This document shows, piece after piece, positions 1 through 7,485 of a stretch of DNA of 19,385 nt; position 1 is the first letter of the stretch, and each line of letters starts with the position of its first letter. A model generated the notes under the pieces. It searched no databases. It saw only the letters and a list, made by a program, of their open reading frames with translations, and was not told where the DNA came from. Origin of the DNA: Bacteroidales bacterium UBA1216 (GTDB lineage Bacteria > Bacteroidota > Bacteroidia > Bacteroidales > Paludibacteraceae); assembly GCA_002309255.1 (NCBI GenBank), contig DBXI01000015.1, positions 1 to 19,385 on the forward strand, given 5' to 3'. The translations under genes were made by a program, and so were the position numbers.

Positions 1-21
1 GACACTTCGAAAAACTGGCTG

Positions 22-53
22 CAAAGATAGGATATTATATGTGCTAATCCAAG
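22..53 (-). promoter_or_regulatory. Bacteroidetes-type promoter for a gene beyond the left edge
   Basis: On the minus strand a -7 box TATCTTTG (22-29) fits the Bacteroidetes consensus TAnnTTTG. A CTTG at 50-53 sits 20 bases upstream and resembles the -33 TTTG. The same CTTG-N20 spacing occurs in the promoter at 12195-12226. Transcription would start near 15 and leave the window, so the gene served is not visible. The phased repeats at 40-93 overlap the -33 box and extend upstream, which suggests regulated expression; that part is inference. Confidence 0.6.
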
Positions 54-93
54 CACACTTTGTGCTAAAATGAAGTTGAAATGTGCCAAAATG
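40..93. repeat. Three imperfect 12-bp repeats spaced exactly 21 bp apart
   Basis: Copies begin at 40 (TGTGCTAAT then diverging), 61 (TGTGCTAAAATG) and 82 (TGTGCCAAAATG). Start-to-start spacing is 21 bp each time, about two helical turns, so the copies lie on one face of the DNA. The first copy also forms an inverted repeat with AGCACA at 52-57. They overlap and extend upstream of the promoter at 22-53. They may be binding sites for a regulator, which is inference. Confidence 0.55.
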
Positions 94-116
94 CGTATTT
101 GAGGATATATAGTGAC

Positions 117-149
117 AAAAAAAAAGCGCCGCTCATATTGAGCGGTGCT
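117..149 (-). terminator. Intrinsic terminator after trpB
   Basis: On the minus strand an 11-position stem (arms 139-149 and 125-135, one A·C mismatch, loop ATA) is followed by a run of U from 124 to 117. It lies about 80 bases past the trpB stop codon and would end the lplA-pnuC-trpB transcript. In plus-strand orientation the stem has no downstream U run, so it acts on minus transcripts. The stretch 150-228 between it and trpB shows nothing else. Confidence 0.8.
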
Positions 150-228
150 TCGCAATAGGTTCAAATATTTAGGTTAGACTTGCGCTCCTTTTTCAGCGAG
201 GGCGTTGATTGCGAGGAATCGATAGCGG

Positions 229-1548
229 TCAGCTCTTGTGGTAGGAGTAGTTGACCAGGTCGCCGTTGTTGTACTGGTCGTAGGCGGTCATATCGATCAA
301 GCCATGTCCGGAGAGGTTGAAGAGGATCGTTTTTTGTTCGCCGGCCTCCTTGCATCGTTTGGCCTCACGGATAGTGGCGGCAATGGCGTGTGCGCTCTCA
401 GGTGCGGGTATTATACCCTCGGTGCGGGCGAAGAGGGTAGCCGCCTCGAAGGTCTCGAGCTGGGGTATGTCAACGCCCTGCATATAGCCGTCCTTGAGCA
501 GCTGGCTGACGATGACGCCTGCACCGTGATAACGCAGACCTCCGGCGTGGATATTGGCAGGCTTGAAGTCATGTCCGAGGGTGTACATCGGCAAGAGGGG
601 CGTGTAGCCTGCGCTGTCGCCAAAGTCGTAGCGGAACTCGCCGCGTGTGAGCTTGGGGCAGGAGTCGGGTTCGGCGGCGATGAACTGCGTATGTTTGCCA
701 TCGAACAGGTTATGCCTCATGAAGGGGAACGCCAATCCGCCGAAGTTACTGCCACCTCCAAAGCAGGCGATGACTATGTCTGGGTACTCGCCCGCCATCT
801 GCATCTGCTTCTCCGCCTCGAGTCCGATGATGGACTGATGGATAGCCACGTGGTTGAGCACAGAGCCGAGGGTGTACTTGCAGTTAGGCGTGGTTGTGGC
901 GAGCTCGATGGCCTCGGATATAGCGGTGCCGAGTGATCCCGGGTGGCTAGGGTCGCGTGTGATGATATCCTTTCCTGCGCGTGTGGACATCGAGGGCGAT
1001 CCGATGACCGCCGCGCCAAAGGTGCGCATGATGCTGGAGCGATAGGGTTTCTGCTGCATGGATACCTTGACCTGATAGACGGCGCACTCCAATCCATAGA
1101 CCTTAGCCGCATAGCTGAGCGCTGCGCCCCACTGTCCGGCGCCGGTCTCGGTGGTGACATTGGTCACGCCCTCCTGCTTGCAGTAGTAGCACTGCGGCAA
1201 TGCGGAGTTGAGCTTGTGCGAGCCAAGGGGGCTGACGCTCTCGTTCTTGAAATAGATATGCGCGGGCGTATCTAAGTATTGCTCAAGCGCGTATGCGCGC
1301 ACGAGGGGCGTGGAGCGGTAGTACTTGTACATCTCGTACACGGGCTCCGGGATATCGATCCATGCATGGGTGGTGTCCAACTCCTGCTTGGCGCATTCGT
1401 GGGCGAAGATGTGCGACAGGTCATCCACGGTGACAGGTTCACGCGTGGCGGGGTTGAGCGGCGGCAGAGGCTTGGTGGGCATATCCGCCTGGATGTTGTA
1501 CCATTGCCGAGGCAGTTCGCTCTCGGGTAAGAAGAAACGTTTAGTCAT
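229..1548 (-). CDS. trpB: Tryptophan synthase beta chain, TrpB2 type
   Basis: A 439-residue PLP enzyme that condenses indole with serine to give tryptophan, or a close TrpB-like relative. GSHKLNSA (109-116) holds the probable PLP lysine K112. ETGAGQWG (134-141) and the glycine-rich phosphate loop GGGSN (264-268) follow, with EGIIPAPESAHA near the C-terminus. The length and N-terminal extension fit the TrpB2 (long-form) branch rather than the roughly 400-residue TrpB1 that pairs with TrpA. No trpA or other trp gene is in view, which fits the stand-alone indole-salvage role proposed for TrpB2. The start ATG at 1548 gives a family-like N-terminus. The gene follows a PnuC-like gene after 72 bases and is closed by the terminator at 117-149. 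Family certain; physiological substrate less so. Confidence 0.93.
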   Translation of the reverse strand: MTKRFFLPESELPRQWYNIQADMPTKPLPPLNPATREPVTVDDLSHIFAHECAKQELDTTHAWIDIPEPVYEMYKYYRSTPLVRAYALEQYLDTPAHIYFKNESVSPLGSHKLNSALPQCYYCKQEGVTNVTTETGAGQWGAALSYAAKVYGLECAVYQVKVSMQQKPYRSSIMRTFGAAVIGSPSMSTRAGKDIITRDPSHPGSLGTAISEAIELATTTPNCKYTLGSVLNHVAIHQSIIGLEAEKQMQMAGEYPDIVIACFGGGSNFGGLAFPFMRHNLFDGKHTQFIAAEPDSCPKLTRGEFRYDFGDSAGYTPLLPMYTLGHDFKPANIHAGGLRYHGAGVIVSQLLKDGYMQGVDIPQLETFEAATLFARTEGIIPAPESAHAIAATIREAKRCKEAGEQKTILFNLSGHGLIDMTAYDQYNNGDLVNYSYHKS

Positions 1549-1593
1549 AGTTGTTAATTGTTTACCTTATACTAATATCTTGTTATGAGTTGG

Positions 1594-1613
1594 ATCAGCC
1601 TAGATTGGCTGAT
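1594..1613 (-). other. Hairpin between pnuC and trpB
   Basis: A perfect 7-bp inverted repeat, ATCAGCC and GGCTGAT with a 6-base loop, lies just past the pnuC stop codon. No U run follows, so it is not a standard terminator. It could stabilise the 3' end of pnuC mRNA or weaken readthrough. A near copy (CAGCC, 6-base loop, GGCTG) lies at 17345-17360 between gmk and nadD. Confidence 0.45.
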
Positions 1614-1620
1614 AGATGGA

Positions 1621-2373
1621 TTATTTGCGGCTCAGCCAGCCGTAGTGGTCGGGGGTGGTCATCTTGATCCATGCAAGGCCTGCCGAACCGTTGATGACGA
1701 GGAAGAACAGGAACAAGACAATGGAGAAGATATTACCGATGATGATGAACAGCACGATGCCTGCTACGCTGTAGATGATCCAGTAGATCCATGAGTCGGT
1801 CTTTCGGTAGATGAGCCAGAAGTTAGCCAGCACGGACGATGAGATCAAAAGGCCGTTGAAGAGCTTGATAGCCCAGTTGTCAGCGAGCGCATTGTGCTGG
1901 AAGGCGTAAGTAGCAAGCAGGTAGTCGGCAAAGGTGATAACAAGCATGGTCAGCACGGAAAGTAGCATGGCTTTCATCGAGAGGAACTCCGGCGAGAACG
2001 GTGCATCATCTGCGGGTGCGGGTTTGCTCCAGTTGATGATCGACTTGATCTGGAAGGGGATGAACACGCAGAAGAACAGGAAAGCGCTGTCGTAGCCTCC
2101 CTGCAGGATGAACTGCACGCCAAGCAGGATAGACATCAGAATGCCGGCGTAGAAGCCCGTGTAGTTACTGGGGTCTTTGATCGTCAGGATATACGCCACA
2201 CCGATGATGCTGGCAGGTATACCGACGCACCAGGCGGCGTCGCTCCACTTGAGCAGGGTTATAGACGGGAAGATCAGTTCAGCCAACCATAGCAAACCAA
2301 GCAGGCAGCCGAAGAGGACGATGGAAATCAATGTGTTGCGGCCTAAGGCGCGCCAGAGAGGAGAGTTGTTCAT
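1621..2373 (-). CDS. PnuC-like vitamin or nucleoside transporter
   Basis: A 250-residue integral membrane protein with hydrophobic segments near residues 14-35, 47-65, 74-92, 94-113, 135-156, 168-189, 196-214 and 215-236. The C-terminal half has the PnuC pattern: an early Asn/Trp, a helix, then DSWIYWIIYSVAG (193-205), a gap, and a final Gly...Trp (AGLAWIK). PnuC proteins are facilitators for nicotinamide riboside, and relatives carry thiamine or riboflavin; trapping follows phosphorylation inside the cell. The N-terminal 40 residues and the acidic loop at 118-126 make it longer than many family members. It lies 27 bases after lplA. The substrate cannot be told from sequence, and no kinase or riboswitch is visible beside it, so no gene symbol is given. 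Confidence 0.7.
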   Translation of the reverse strand: MNNSPLWRALGRNTLISIVLFGCLLGLLWLAELIFPSITLLKWSDAAWCVGIPASIIGVAYILTIKDPSNYTGFYAGILMSILLGVQFILQGGYDSAFLFFCVFIPFQIKSIINWSKPAPADDAPFSPEFLSMKAMLLSVLTMLVITFADYLLATYAFQHNALADNWAIKLFNGLLISSSVLANFWLIYRKTDSWIYWIIYSVAGIVLFIIIGNIFSIVLFLFFLVINGSAGLAWIKMTTPDHYGWLSRK

Positions 2374-2383
2374 ATATCAGAAT

Positions 2384-2411
2384 AAGTTAATAATTAACAA
2401 TTAATATTTTA
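2384..2411. repeat. Degenerate heptamer repeat at the lplA-pnuC junction
   Basis: Four 7-bp units in a row: AAGTTAA, TAATTAA, CAATTAA and TATTTTA. The third unit holds the lplA stop codon (TTA on plus at 2401-2403) and the fourth encodes its last residues. The region is AT-rich and short, so chance contributes, but the 7-bp register matches the better arrays elsewhere in the window. Confidence 0.45.
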
Positions 2412-3021
2412 GCCAAGTTTGGCAGATGCGTTGGGTGAGTTCGTCGATGTTGCGGATGTCCGGGAGCATAGGTCGTATGTTCGTCACTCGTTGCCGTACG
2501 GACTGCACGGCGTGCTTGCTGAGCTTAGCCTCGCCTGGGGTGATAGCCTGCTCGATAGCATCGAGGTTGACATCATAGAGCAGCGTGCCGTGCACGATCG
2601 TGGCGTTGGGCAGCGCGTAGCACGCATTGCCGCTGACCTTACGTCCGCCAATGAGGATATCGTTGTGCGCCGTGGTGACCGCCTCAAGGCCGAGCGAACG
2701 GAGCGCCTCAGCCAGCAAGCGGATGAACCGCTGAAAAACCGCATCGCTATGCGTGTCGGGCGAGATGAGACTGATCATCAGGTTGCCCTCGTCGGCATAT
2801 ACACATCCTCCCCCACTCTTGCGCTGCACAATCTCTATGCCATGCTCCGCGCAATAAGCCTCGTTCACCTCCTCCTCGCGATGCTGATGACGCCCGTAGA
2901 TCACCGTGGGGCTCACACGCCAGCAGAAGAACAGCTCTTCGCTTACATCCTGCGCCAGACGAATCTCCTGATCGAGGTACCAGGCGAGGGGCATATTTCG
3001 TTGTATATCAATCTTCCTCAT
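2401..3021 (-). CDS. lplA: Lipoate-protein ligase, short form
   Basis: A 206-residue member of the lipoate/octanoate ligase-transferase family, which attaches lipoate to lysines of E2 and GcvH proteins. RKSGGGCVYAD (67-77) is the substrate and adenylate loop; DILIGGRKVSGNA (121-133) carries the family's catalytic lysine, K128. The protein has only the catalytic domain; E. coli LplA (about 338 residues) adds a C-terminal accessory domain that is missing here, so this enzyme may need a partner or act mainly as a transferase. The start at 3021 (MRKIDIQ) matches family N-termini; an in-frame ATG at 3108 would add 29 poorly conserved residues. It is first of a likely lplA-pnuC-trpB unit. The gap 3022-3134 upstream shows only a weak promoter-like CATCTTTG. 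Confidence 0.88.
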   Translation of the reverse strand: MRKIDIQRNMPLAWYLDQEIRLAQDVSEELFFCWRVSPTVIYGRHQHREEEVNEAYCAEHGIEIVQRKSGGGCVYADEGNLMISLISPDTHSDAVFQRFIRLLAEALRSLGLEAVTTAHNDILIGGRKVSGNACYALPNATIVHGTLLYDVNLDAIEQAITPGEAKLSKHAVQSVRQRVTNIRPMLPDIRNIDELTQRICQTWLKY

Positions 3022-3134
3022 CTGCAAACTTGTTTGGATGTTTTGTGGAGCAGGTTTGCGTTTTCTCGTGAGGGAGTTATGTGGACATAATGACCGAACG
3101 AAAAACACAAAGATGCCCGCAAAACGCCAAACAA

Positions 3135-6100
3135 CTATTTGTCTGTGGCGTCCAAGAGGATAAATGCAGCCCAGTAACGCGGGTTGGCGAATGGGTACTT
3201 CTTCGCGCGGTTGGCCGCGCGCACCTGCGACTGACGGAGGAAGTTGAGCTTACGTGCCTGTGTCTCCTCCGTATCATCCTCCTCAATAGGTTCTGGCTTG
3301 AATCCACGCAGGTCGTACTGCGCACTGCGCAGCGCCTCACGCGGGGTCATACCTTCGTTCAGGTGCTGGTAGAAAGCCTTCATCATCTTCTCCGTTGCCT
3401 CATCGTTAACAGGCCACAGCGACATGATCAGTGCATGCACACCGGCTTTCTTGAACCCACGCTGCAGACCCATCACGCCATCGGATGTGATGGCGCCAAG
3501 GGCGGTCTCGCAGGCAGAGAGCACGGTGAGCTGATTGCCGGTGAGGTTCAGTCCGGCTATCTCCTGGGCGGTCAAGATACCATCCTCGCGCGACGGCTCT
3601 ACATCCTCACCTTTCCAGGCGCTCTCGGAGTTAGCGAATAACATACCGGTACGTTGCATGGCGTTGGCCTCGGTGACGTCGGAGAGGCAGAAGCCGTGCG
3701 TGGCTATATGCATCAACTCGGGTGCCTGTCCGGACATCGACTTGAAGCGTTCCTCGGAGGCATCCATGGCGGTGAACATCGTCTTGGCACCTATCTGCTC
3801 GGCTATAGCCTGCACCTCGCTGAGCGTACCCGGCAGGTACTGAATAGCGCCGCGGGCGTTCTCGGGGTTGTAGTAGATACCTCCATACAGCACTGCCTCG
3901 CGCAGACGGGCTTTCTCGAGCTTGAACGCCTCTGTGTTGCGGAAGCAGAGCTCGCGCGTGGACGAGAGGCGGAACAGGTTATACACATCCGCCATGGTGG
4001 GCATCACGGTGTCGGTGGACAGTTGCACAGCGCCCTTGTACTGCGCGGTGTAAGGCAGGTACTCAATGGCAAGCTGGTAGAGCGGACCGTCGGGCGCGAA
4101 ATAGACCTTGTCAGTCGGCTTGATCTGCCCCACGCGGATGATGTCCGTCCAGATCGTGTCGGACAGATGGGTGTTCAGATAGGTCTTGGCGCGCATCTCT
4201 ACGAATGGCTCGAGGTAGTCCTTGCCGGGGATCTGCACCATCTTCGGCGCAGTCCATTCTGGGCGGAGGATGAGTGCTACCATCTCGCCGTTGGACTTAC
4301 GCCCCTTGTCCTGCATGAACTCGATGGCCACCTCGCCTTTCTTCAGTGCTTTCTTAACATCGGCGGTGTTGATGCGCAGTCGATCCATGAACGATCCGTA
4401 CTCGTGGCAGCTGATCATGACCTGCTGCTCGAGGTCGTTGATGGCCTGTTGGCGGATACGTATGGAGTCGTCGCTGCGGCGCTTGGGCGGCAGCTGCATG
4501 TACTGCTGCAGGGTTATCTGCTGCTTGCGCAGCTGCTTGTATTGGCGGATAAGGGCGGTGTCCTTGCTCTGCTCCACGAAGCGTGCGAACTCGATGGAAG
4601 AGGACAGGAGCAGACCCTTATTGATCAGGTTAGCATCATATAGCAGCGTAGTGGCGAACGGCGTGTCGGCATGCAGCGCTGAGGGGATGATGGCATTGAA
4701 GTGATGGCGCATGCTGCCGTAGTACTCGGCTCGGGCGCGCTCGGTGAGCGAGGGGAAGATCTGGTTGACGCGCACGGCTATGATATCCAGTATCTCGCGC
4801 TTGGTCTGCAGCGCCATCTCGTACTGTCCGGCCTGGCGGTAGAGCGCAGCCAGTCGACCGAGAGCGACAGGGTAGTCGCGGTTGTATATACCAACCGAGT
4901 CGCGGAAGATCTTCACGATCTCCTCGGCCTTCGGTAGTGCCTCGCTGAAGCGCGATGCGTCAGCCAGGACGTTGGTGATGTTGAACTCAAAGATCAGCGA
5001 CGCCTCCAGATCTTCGCGCTGGAGTATCTGCACCGCCTCGGTGTATAGCTCAAGCGCCTTGTCGATGGAGTCGAGGTGGTGGTAGTCCGCCGCGAGGTTC
5101 CCCAGAGCCAGGGCATATTCGCGGTGCTGCTTGGTGTAGGTGCGTTCGGCCGCCTCCACGGCGCGCAGGTGATAAGGCAGCGCCTCCTCTACCCTGCCCG
5201 TCTCGCGGTAGTAGTTACCCAGACGCTGGCACAGATCATTGTAGTTGAACGAGCTCTCGCCGTAGTACTTCGCATACAGCGGCAGCACCTCCAGCGTGAC
5301 CGCGATGGCGTCGTCGTAGTTCTCAATAGCAGCGTAGAAGTACGATAGTGCCGCCATGCGTATCGCTAGGTTAGGCGACTCAGGCGCCGCCTCCCGGGTG
5401 CGCTTGACCACCTCGTACATGATCTCGATAGCCTTGCCGTAGTCGCCGCGGTATGAGTAGTTATACGCCTGCGAGTTCATGACCTCGAGTGTGGCGTTGT
5501 CGGTGGGTTTGAGCGAGTCGTTGGCGATGGCTACGGCGTGGTCGAGGTAGCGCTTGGCCTCGTCGTTGCGCTTGGCCACATCCAGGCAGTAGCCGAGGTT
5601 GGACAGGGCGTGCACATACGAGTGGACGTACATCTTGTCCTGCCGCTCGAGCACATCAACCGCCTTATGGGCGTACTCGATGGCCTTGCTCATCCGCCGC
5701 AGCGCATAGTAGCAGTACATCTGGTTGGTATAGATGTCATACAGATCGACGTAGTTAGGCGACACGGAGTCAGTGATGAGCTGTATGAGGCTGTCGCCTA
5801 CGGCTATGGCCTGCTTGATTTCACCGGACTGATAGTACGACGAGGCCAGATAAGTCACCGACCTTAGGTAAGCCGACGAGCGGCGCCCCAGCAGGCGTTT
5901 GCGCCATGAGGCTGCCTCACGGAAGCAGCGCTGCGCCTCGGTGAACTGCCCCTTGCTGTACAGCAACGTACCCAGCGAATCCTGCTTGGCAGCATGCGCG
6001 CGCAACGACAAGCTGTCGGTGGACAAGCTGTCGGAGAACAAGGGTGCGGAAGACTGGGTGTCAAACGTCTGAGCGTGTGCAGAGAGAACACACATCGCGA

Positions 6101-6182
6101 ATAGGCTAACCAGAACGATCGGCTTCATGCCGCAATGGAGAGTGAACAAACGGTTCATATTCGTGGAGGTTTTCTGTTTCAT
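3135..6182 (-). CDS. Secreted TPR-CHAT caspase-like protein
   Basis: A protein of about 1015 residues. It has an N-terminal signal peptide (hydrophobic LVSLFAMCVLSAHA, then Q), at least eight tetratricopeptide-type helical repeats over roughly residues 50-460, a charged helical linker, and a C-terminal CHAT domain (caspase HetF associated with TPRs, clan CD). The catalytic pair is visible: His829 in MHIATHGF and Cys891 in VLSACETALGA, followed by LQRGFKKAGVHALIMSLWPV. CHAT proteins are cysteine peptidases or pseudo-peptidases whose TPRs bind a trigger or target; substrate and trigger are unknown here. The signal peptide places it in the periplasm or on the surface, unlike cytoplasmic CRISPR-linked or gasdermin-linked CHAT proteases. 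ATG 6182 is chosen; GTG 6203 and ATGs at 6158 and 6128 are also possible. It stands alone between a terminator (6335-6361) and its own promoter (6243-6274). Confidence 0.9.
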   Translation of the reverse strand: MKQKTSTNMNRLFTLHCGMKPIVLVSLFAMCVLSAHAQTFDTQSSAPLFSDSLSTDSLSLRAHAAKQDSLGTLLYSKGQFTEAQRCFREAASWRKRLLGRRSSAYLRSVTYLASSYYQSGEIKQAIAVGDSLIQLITDSVSPNYVDLYDIYTNQMYCYYALRRMSKAIEYAHKAVDVLERQDKMYVHSYVHALSNLGYCLDVAKRNDEAKRYLDHAVAIANDSLKPTDNATLEVMNSQAYNYSYRGDYGKAIEIMYEVVKRTREAAPESPNLAIRMAALSYFYAAIENYDDAIAVTLEVLPLYAKYYGESSFNYNDLCQRLGNYYRETGRVEEALPYHLRAVEAAERTYTKQHREYALALGNLAADYHHLDSIDKALELYTEAVQILQREDLEASLIFEFNITNVLADASRFSEALPKAEEIVKIFRDSVGIYNRDYPVALGRLAALYRQAGQYEMALQTKREILDIIAVRVNQIFPSLTERARAEYYGSMRHHFNAIIPSALHADTPFATTLLYDANLINKGLLLSSSIEFARFVEQSKDTALIRQYKQLRKQQITLQQYMQLPPKRRSDDSIRIRQQAINDLEQQVMISCHEYGSFMDRLRINTADVKKALKKGEVAIEFMQDKGRKSNGEMVALILRPEWTAPKMVQIPGKDYLEPFVEMRAKTYLNTHLSDTIWTDIIRVGQIKPTDKVYFAPDGPLYQLAIEYLPYTAQYKGAVQLSTDTVMPTMADVYNLFRLSSTRELCFRNTEAFKLEKARLREAVLYGGIYYNPENARGAIQYLPGTLSEVQAIAEQIGAKTMFTAMDASEERFKSMSGQAPELMHIATHGFCLSDVTEANAMQRTGMLFANSESAWKGEDVEPSREDGILTAQEIAGLNLTGNQLTVLSACETALGAITSDGVMGLQRGFKKAGVHALIMSLWPVNDEATEKMMKAFYQHLNEGMTPREALRSAQYDLRGFKPEPIEEDDTEETQARKLNFLRQSQVRAANRAKKYPFANPRYWAAFILLDATDK

Positions 6183-6242
6183 AATTGAGCTGTAATTGCG
6201 CACGTGGCGGCTGCGTGTGAGGCCGCTTTATGCAGTTTGCTG

Positions 6243-6274
6243 CAAAGTTACGATTTTTTTTGCAGAAATGCAAA
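6243..6274 (-). promoter_or_regulatory. Promoter of the TPR-CHAT gene
   Basis: On the minus strand the -33 box TTTG (6271-6274), a 20-base spacer and the -7 box TAACTTTG (6243-6250) form a full match to the Bacteroidetes sigma-ABfr consensus. Transcription should start near 6236, about 55 bases before the chosen ATG. It is the best promoter match in the window. Confidence 0.8.
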
Positions 6275-6276
6275 TA

Positions 6277-6299
6277 TTTTTGTATTTTTTATACAAAAA
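6277..6299. promoter_or_regulatory. AT-rich inverted repeat abutting the -33 box
   Basis: TTTTTGTAT (6277-6285) and ATACAAAAA (6291-6299) form a perfect 9-bp inverted repeat around five T. It ends 2 bases upstream of the -33 box of the TPR-CHAT promoter, where a dimeric regulator could act. It could equally be a by-product of an AT-rich region. Confidence 0.4.
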
Positions 6300-6314
6300 A
6301 AATACATTTGTAGC

Positions 6315-6331
6315 CAAAATGCGGCATTTTG
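6315..6331. promoter_or_regulatory. 17-bp palindrome upstream of the TPR-CHAT promoter
   Basis: CAAAATG (6315-6321), CGG, CATTTTG (6325-6331): a perfect 7-bp inverted repeat. It lies between the galE terminator and the TPR-CHAT promoter, about 40 bases upstream of the -33 box. It is a candidate operator, with no match to a known site that I can name. Confidence 0.4.
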
Positions 6332-6334
6332 CAC

Positions 6335-6361
6335 AAAAAAGCGAGCCAAAATTGGCCCGCT
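6335..6361 (-). terminator. Intrinsic terminator after galE
   Basis: On the minus strand a 10-bp GC-rich stem (6352-6361 with 6340-6349, one G·U pair, tight AT loop) is followed by six U (6340-6335). It starts 36 bases past the galE stop codon. It separates the ribH-lysC-galE run from the TPR-CHAT gene. Confidence 0.85.
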
Positions 6362-6396
6362 TGATAAAAATCGGTGATCAATAGCCGTTGCTCGTC

Positions 6397-7428
6397 TCAC
6401 TTCTTCTCCGCCAAATGACACTGCCACTTCCATGCGGAAGCGAGGATGTCGGCTGTGGGAGTATCAGCACGCCATCCGAGCACCTCGTTGGCTTTCTTGG
6501 GATCCGCCCACACCTGCTCGATGTCGCCCTCACGGCGTCCGACGATCTGATACGGGAAATCAACACCGGTTACCTCGATGAACGTGCGGACGATCTCCAG
6601 CACGCTCAGTCCGCGGCCTGTGCCGAGGTTGAACACCTCCACCTGCTCGGCGGACTTACCGGTGAGCATCCGTTCTACTGCCTTGACGTGCGCCTTGGCG
6701 AGATCAACGACATAGATATAGTCGCGGATGCAACTGCCATCGGGGGTGTTATAGTCGTTACCGAAGACCTTTAGCTCCTTACGGATTCCGGCAGCGGTCT
6801 GCGTAACGAACGGCAGCAGGTTCTGCGGCACGCCGAGCGGCAACTCGCCGATGAGAGCGGATGGATGTGCGCCGATGGGGTTGAAGTAACGCAGGAGGAT
6901 AGCCCGGAGGTTGGCGTCGGCGTGTGCCTCGTCGCGGATGATCTCCTCGTTGATCTGCTTGGTGTTGCCGTAGGGTGAGAGTGCCTTTTGGATTGGTGCA
7001 TCCTCGTTCACGGGCAGATGATCGGCGTCGGGCTGACCATAAACGGTGCACGACGAGCTGAAGACGATGTTGCACACACCGTGCTTCTTCATCAGTTCAA
7101 GCAGCGTGATCAGTGAGCCGATGTTGTTGCGGTAGTACAGCAGCGGCTTCTCCACGCTCTCGCCCACAGCCTTGCTGGCGGCGAAGTGGATAACAGCCTC
7201 GATGTCAGGATAGGTAGCGAATACCTGCTCCATAGCAACCTGGTCGTTGCAGTCCACCTGAGCGAAATCCGGACGACGACCAACGATAGCTTCGATGCCA
7301 TCCAGGACGTTGATATTCGAGTTACTCAAGTTGTCAACGATCGTTACATCGTAGCCCTGTTGCATCAGTTCAACGGTAGTGTGCGAGCCTATATATCCGG
7401 CACCACCGGTTACAAGAATTCTACTCAT
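6397..7428 (-). CDS. galE: UDP-glucose 4-epimerase
   Basis: A 343-residue short-chain dehydrogenase family enzyme that interconverts UDP-glucose and UDP-galactose with bound NAD, for galactose use and glycan synthesis. The NAD-binding VTGGAGYIGSH lies at 6-16, the catalytic Ser/Thr region FSSSCTVYG at 123-131 and the YxxxK pair Y153/K157 in SPYGNTKQ. A canonical C-terminal substrate domain follows (DYNTPDGSCIRDYIYV, LGTGRG). The start at 7428 puts the glycine-rich loop at the usual distance; an upstream ATG at 7464 would add 12 atypical residues and run into the repeat region. It is the last gene before the terminator at 6335-6361 and follows a sugar-nucleotidyltransferase, suggesting linked UDP-sugar supply. 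Confidence 0.95.
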   Translation of the reverse strand: MSRILVTGGAGYIGSHTTVELMQQGYDVTIVDNLSNSNINVLDGIEAIVGRRPDFAQVDCNDQVAMEQVFATYPDIEAVIHFAASKAVGESVEKPLLYYRNNIGSLITLLELMKKHGVCNIVFSSSCTVYGQPDADHLPVNEDAPIQKALSPYGNTKQINEEIIRDEAHADANLRAILLRYFNPIGAHPSALIGELPLGVPQNLLPFVTQTAAGIRKELKVFGNDYNTPDGSCIRDYIYVVDLAKAHVKAVERMLTGKSAEQVEVFNLGTGRGLSVLEIVRTFIEVTGVDFPYQIVGRREGDIEQVWADPKKANEVLGWRADTPTADILASAWKWQCHLAEKK

Positions 7429-7447
7429 AATTTTTCTGTTTAGTCGA

Positions 7448-7473
7448 AAGACCGTGCTTCGCACTCAAAGACA
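7448..7473 (+). repeat. Inverted copy of the REP-like element, with hairpin
   Basis: Read on plus, AGACCG, a GTGC-TTC-GCAC mini-hairpin and TCAAAGA form the reverse complement of the units at 7486-7531 and 8545-8567, plus four extra bases that close the hairpin. With the direct units downstream it makes a symmetrical element from AGACCG (7449-7454) to CGGTCT (7530-7535). Confidence 0.5.
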
Positions 7474-7485
7474 AAAGCCTAATTA

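Noticed and set aside
70..93. Sigma-54 promoter suggested by TTGGCACA on the minus strand
   Set aside because: The -12 element (TTGC) is missing at the required spacing, and the repeat structure explains the sequence better.
238..936. Plus-strand open frame of 232 codons opposite trpB
   Set aside because: It lies wholly inside trpB, which has catalytic motifs; the antisense frame follows from GC-rich codon positions.
2413..2424. GCCAA-GT-TTGGC palindrome near the lplA 3' end
   Set aside because: It lies in codons for the C-terminal QTW-LK region and is short, so it is probably chance.
3108..3115. CATCTTTG as a -7 box for lplA
   Set aside because: It has one mismatch to TAnnTTTG and no TTTG or CTTG about 20 bases upstream. 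lplA may have a promoter here, but the evidence is too weak to list.
3654..4643. Long plus-strand open frame of 329 codons opposite the TPR-CHAT gene
   Set aside because: It is antisense to a gene with clear TPR and CHAT motifs. Its translation is low-complexity (His, Leu, Val, Arg rich) with no recognisable domain.
7466..7473. TGTCTTTG as a -7 box for galE
   Set aside because: There is one mismatch, no -33 box at the expected distance, and it lies inside the REP-like repeat.
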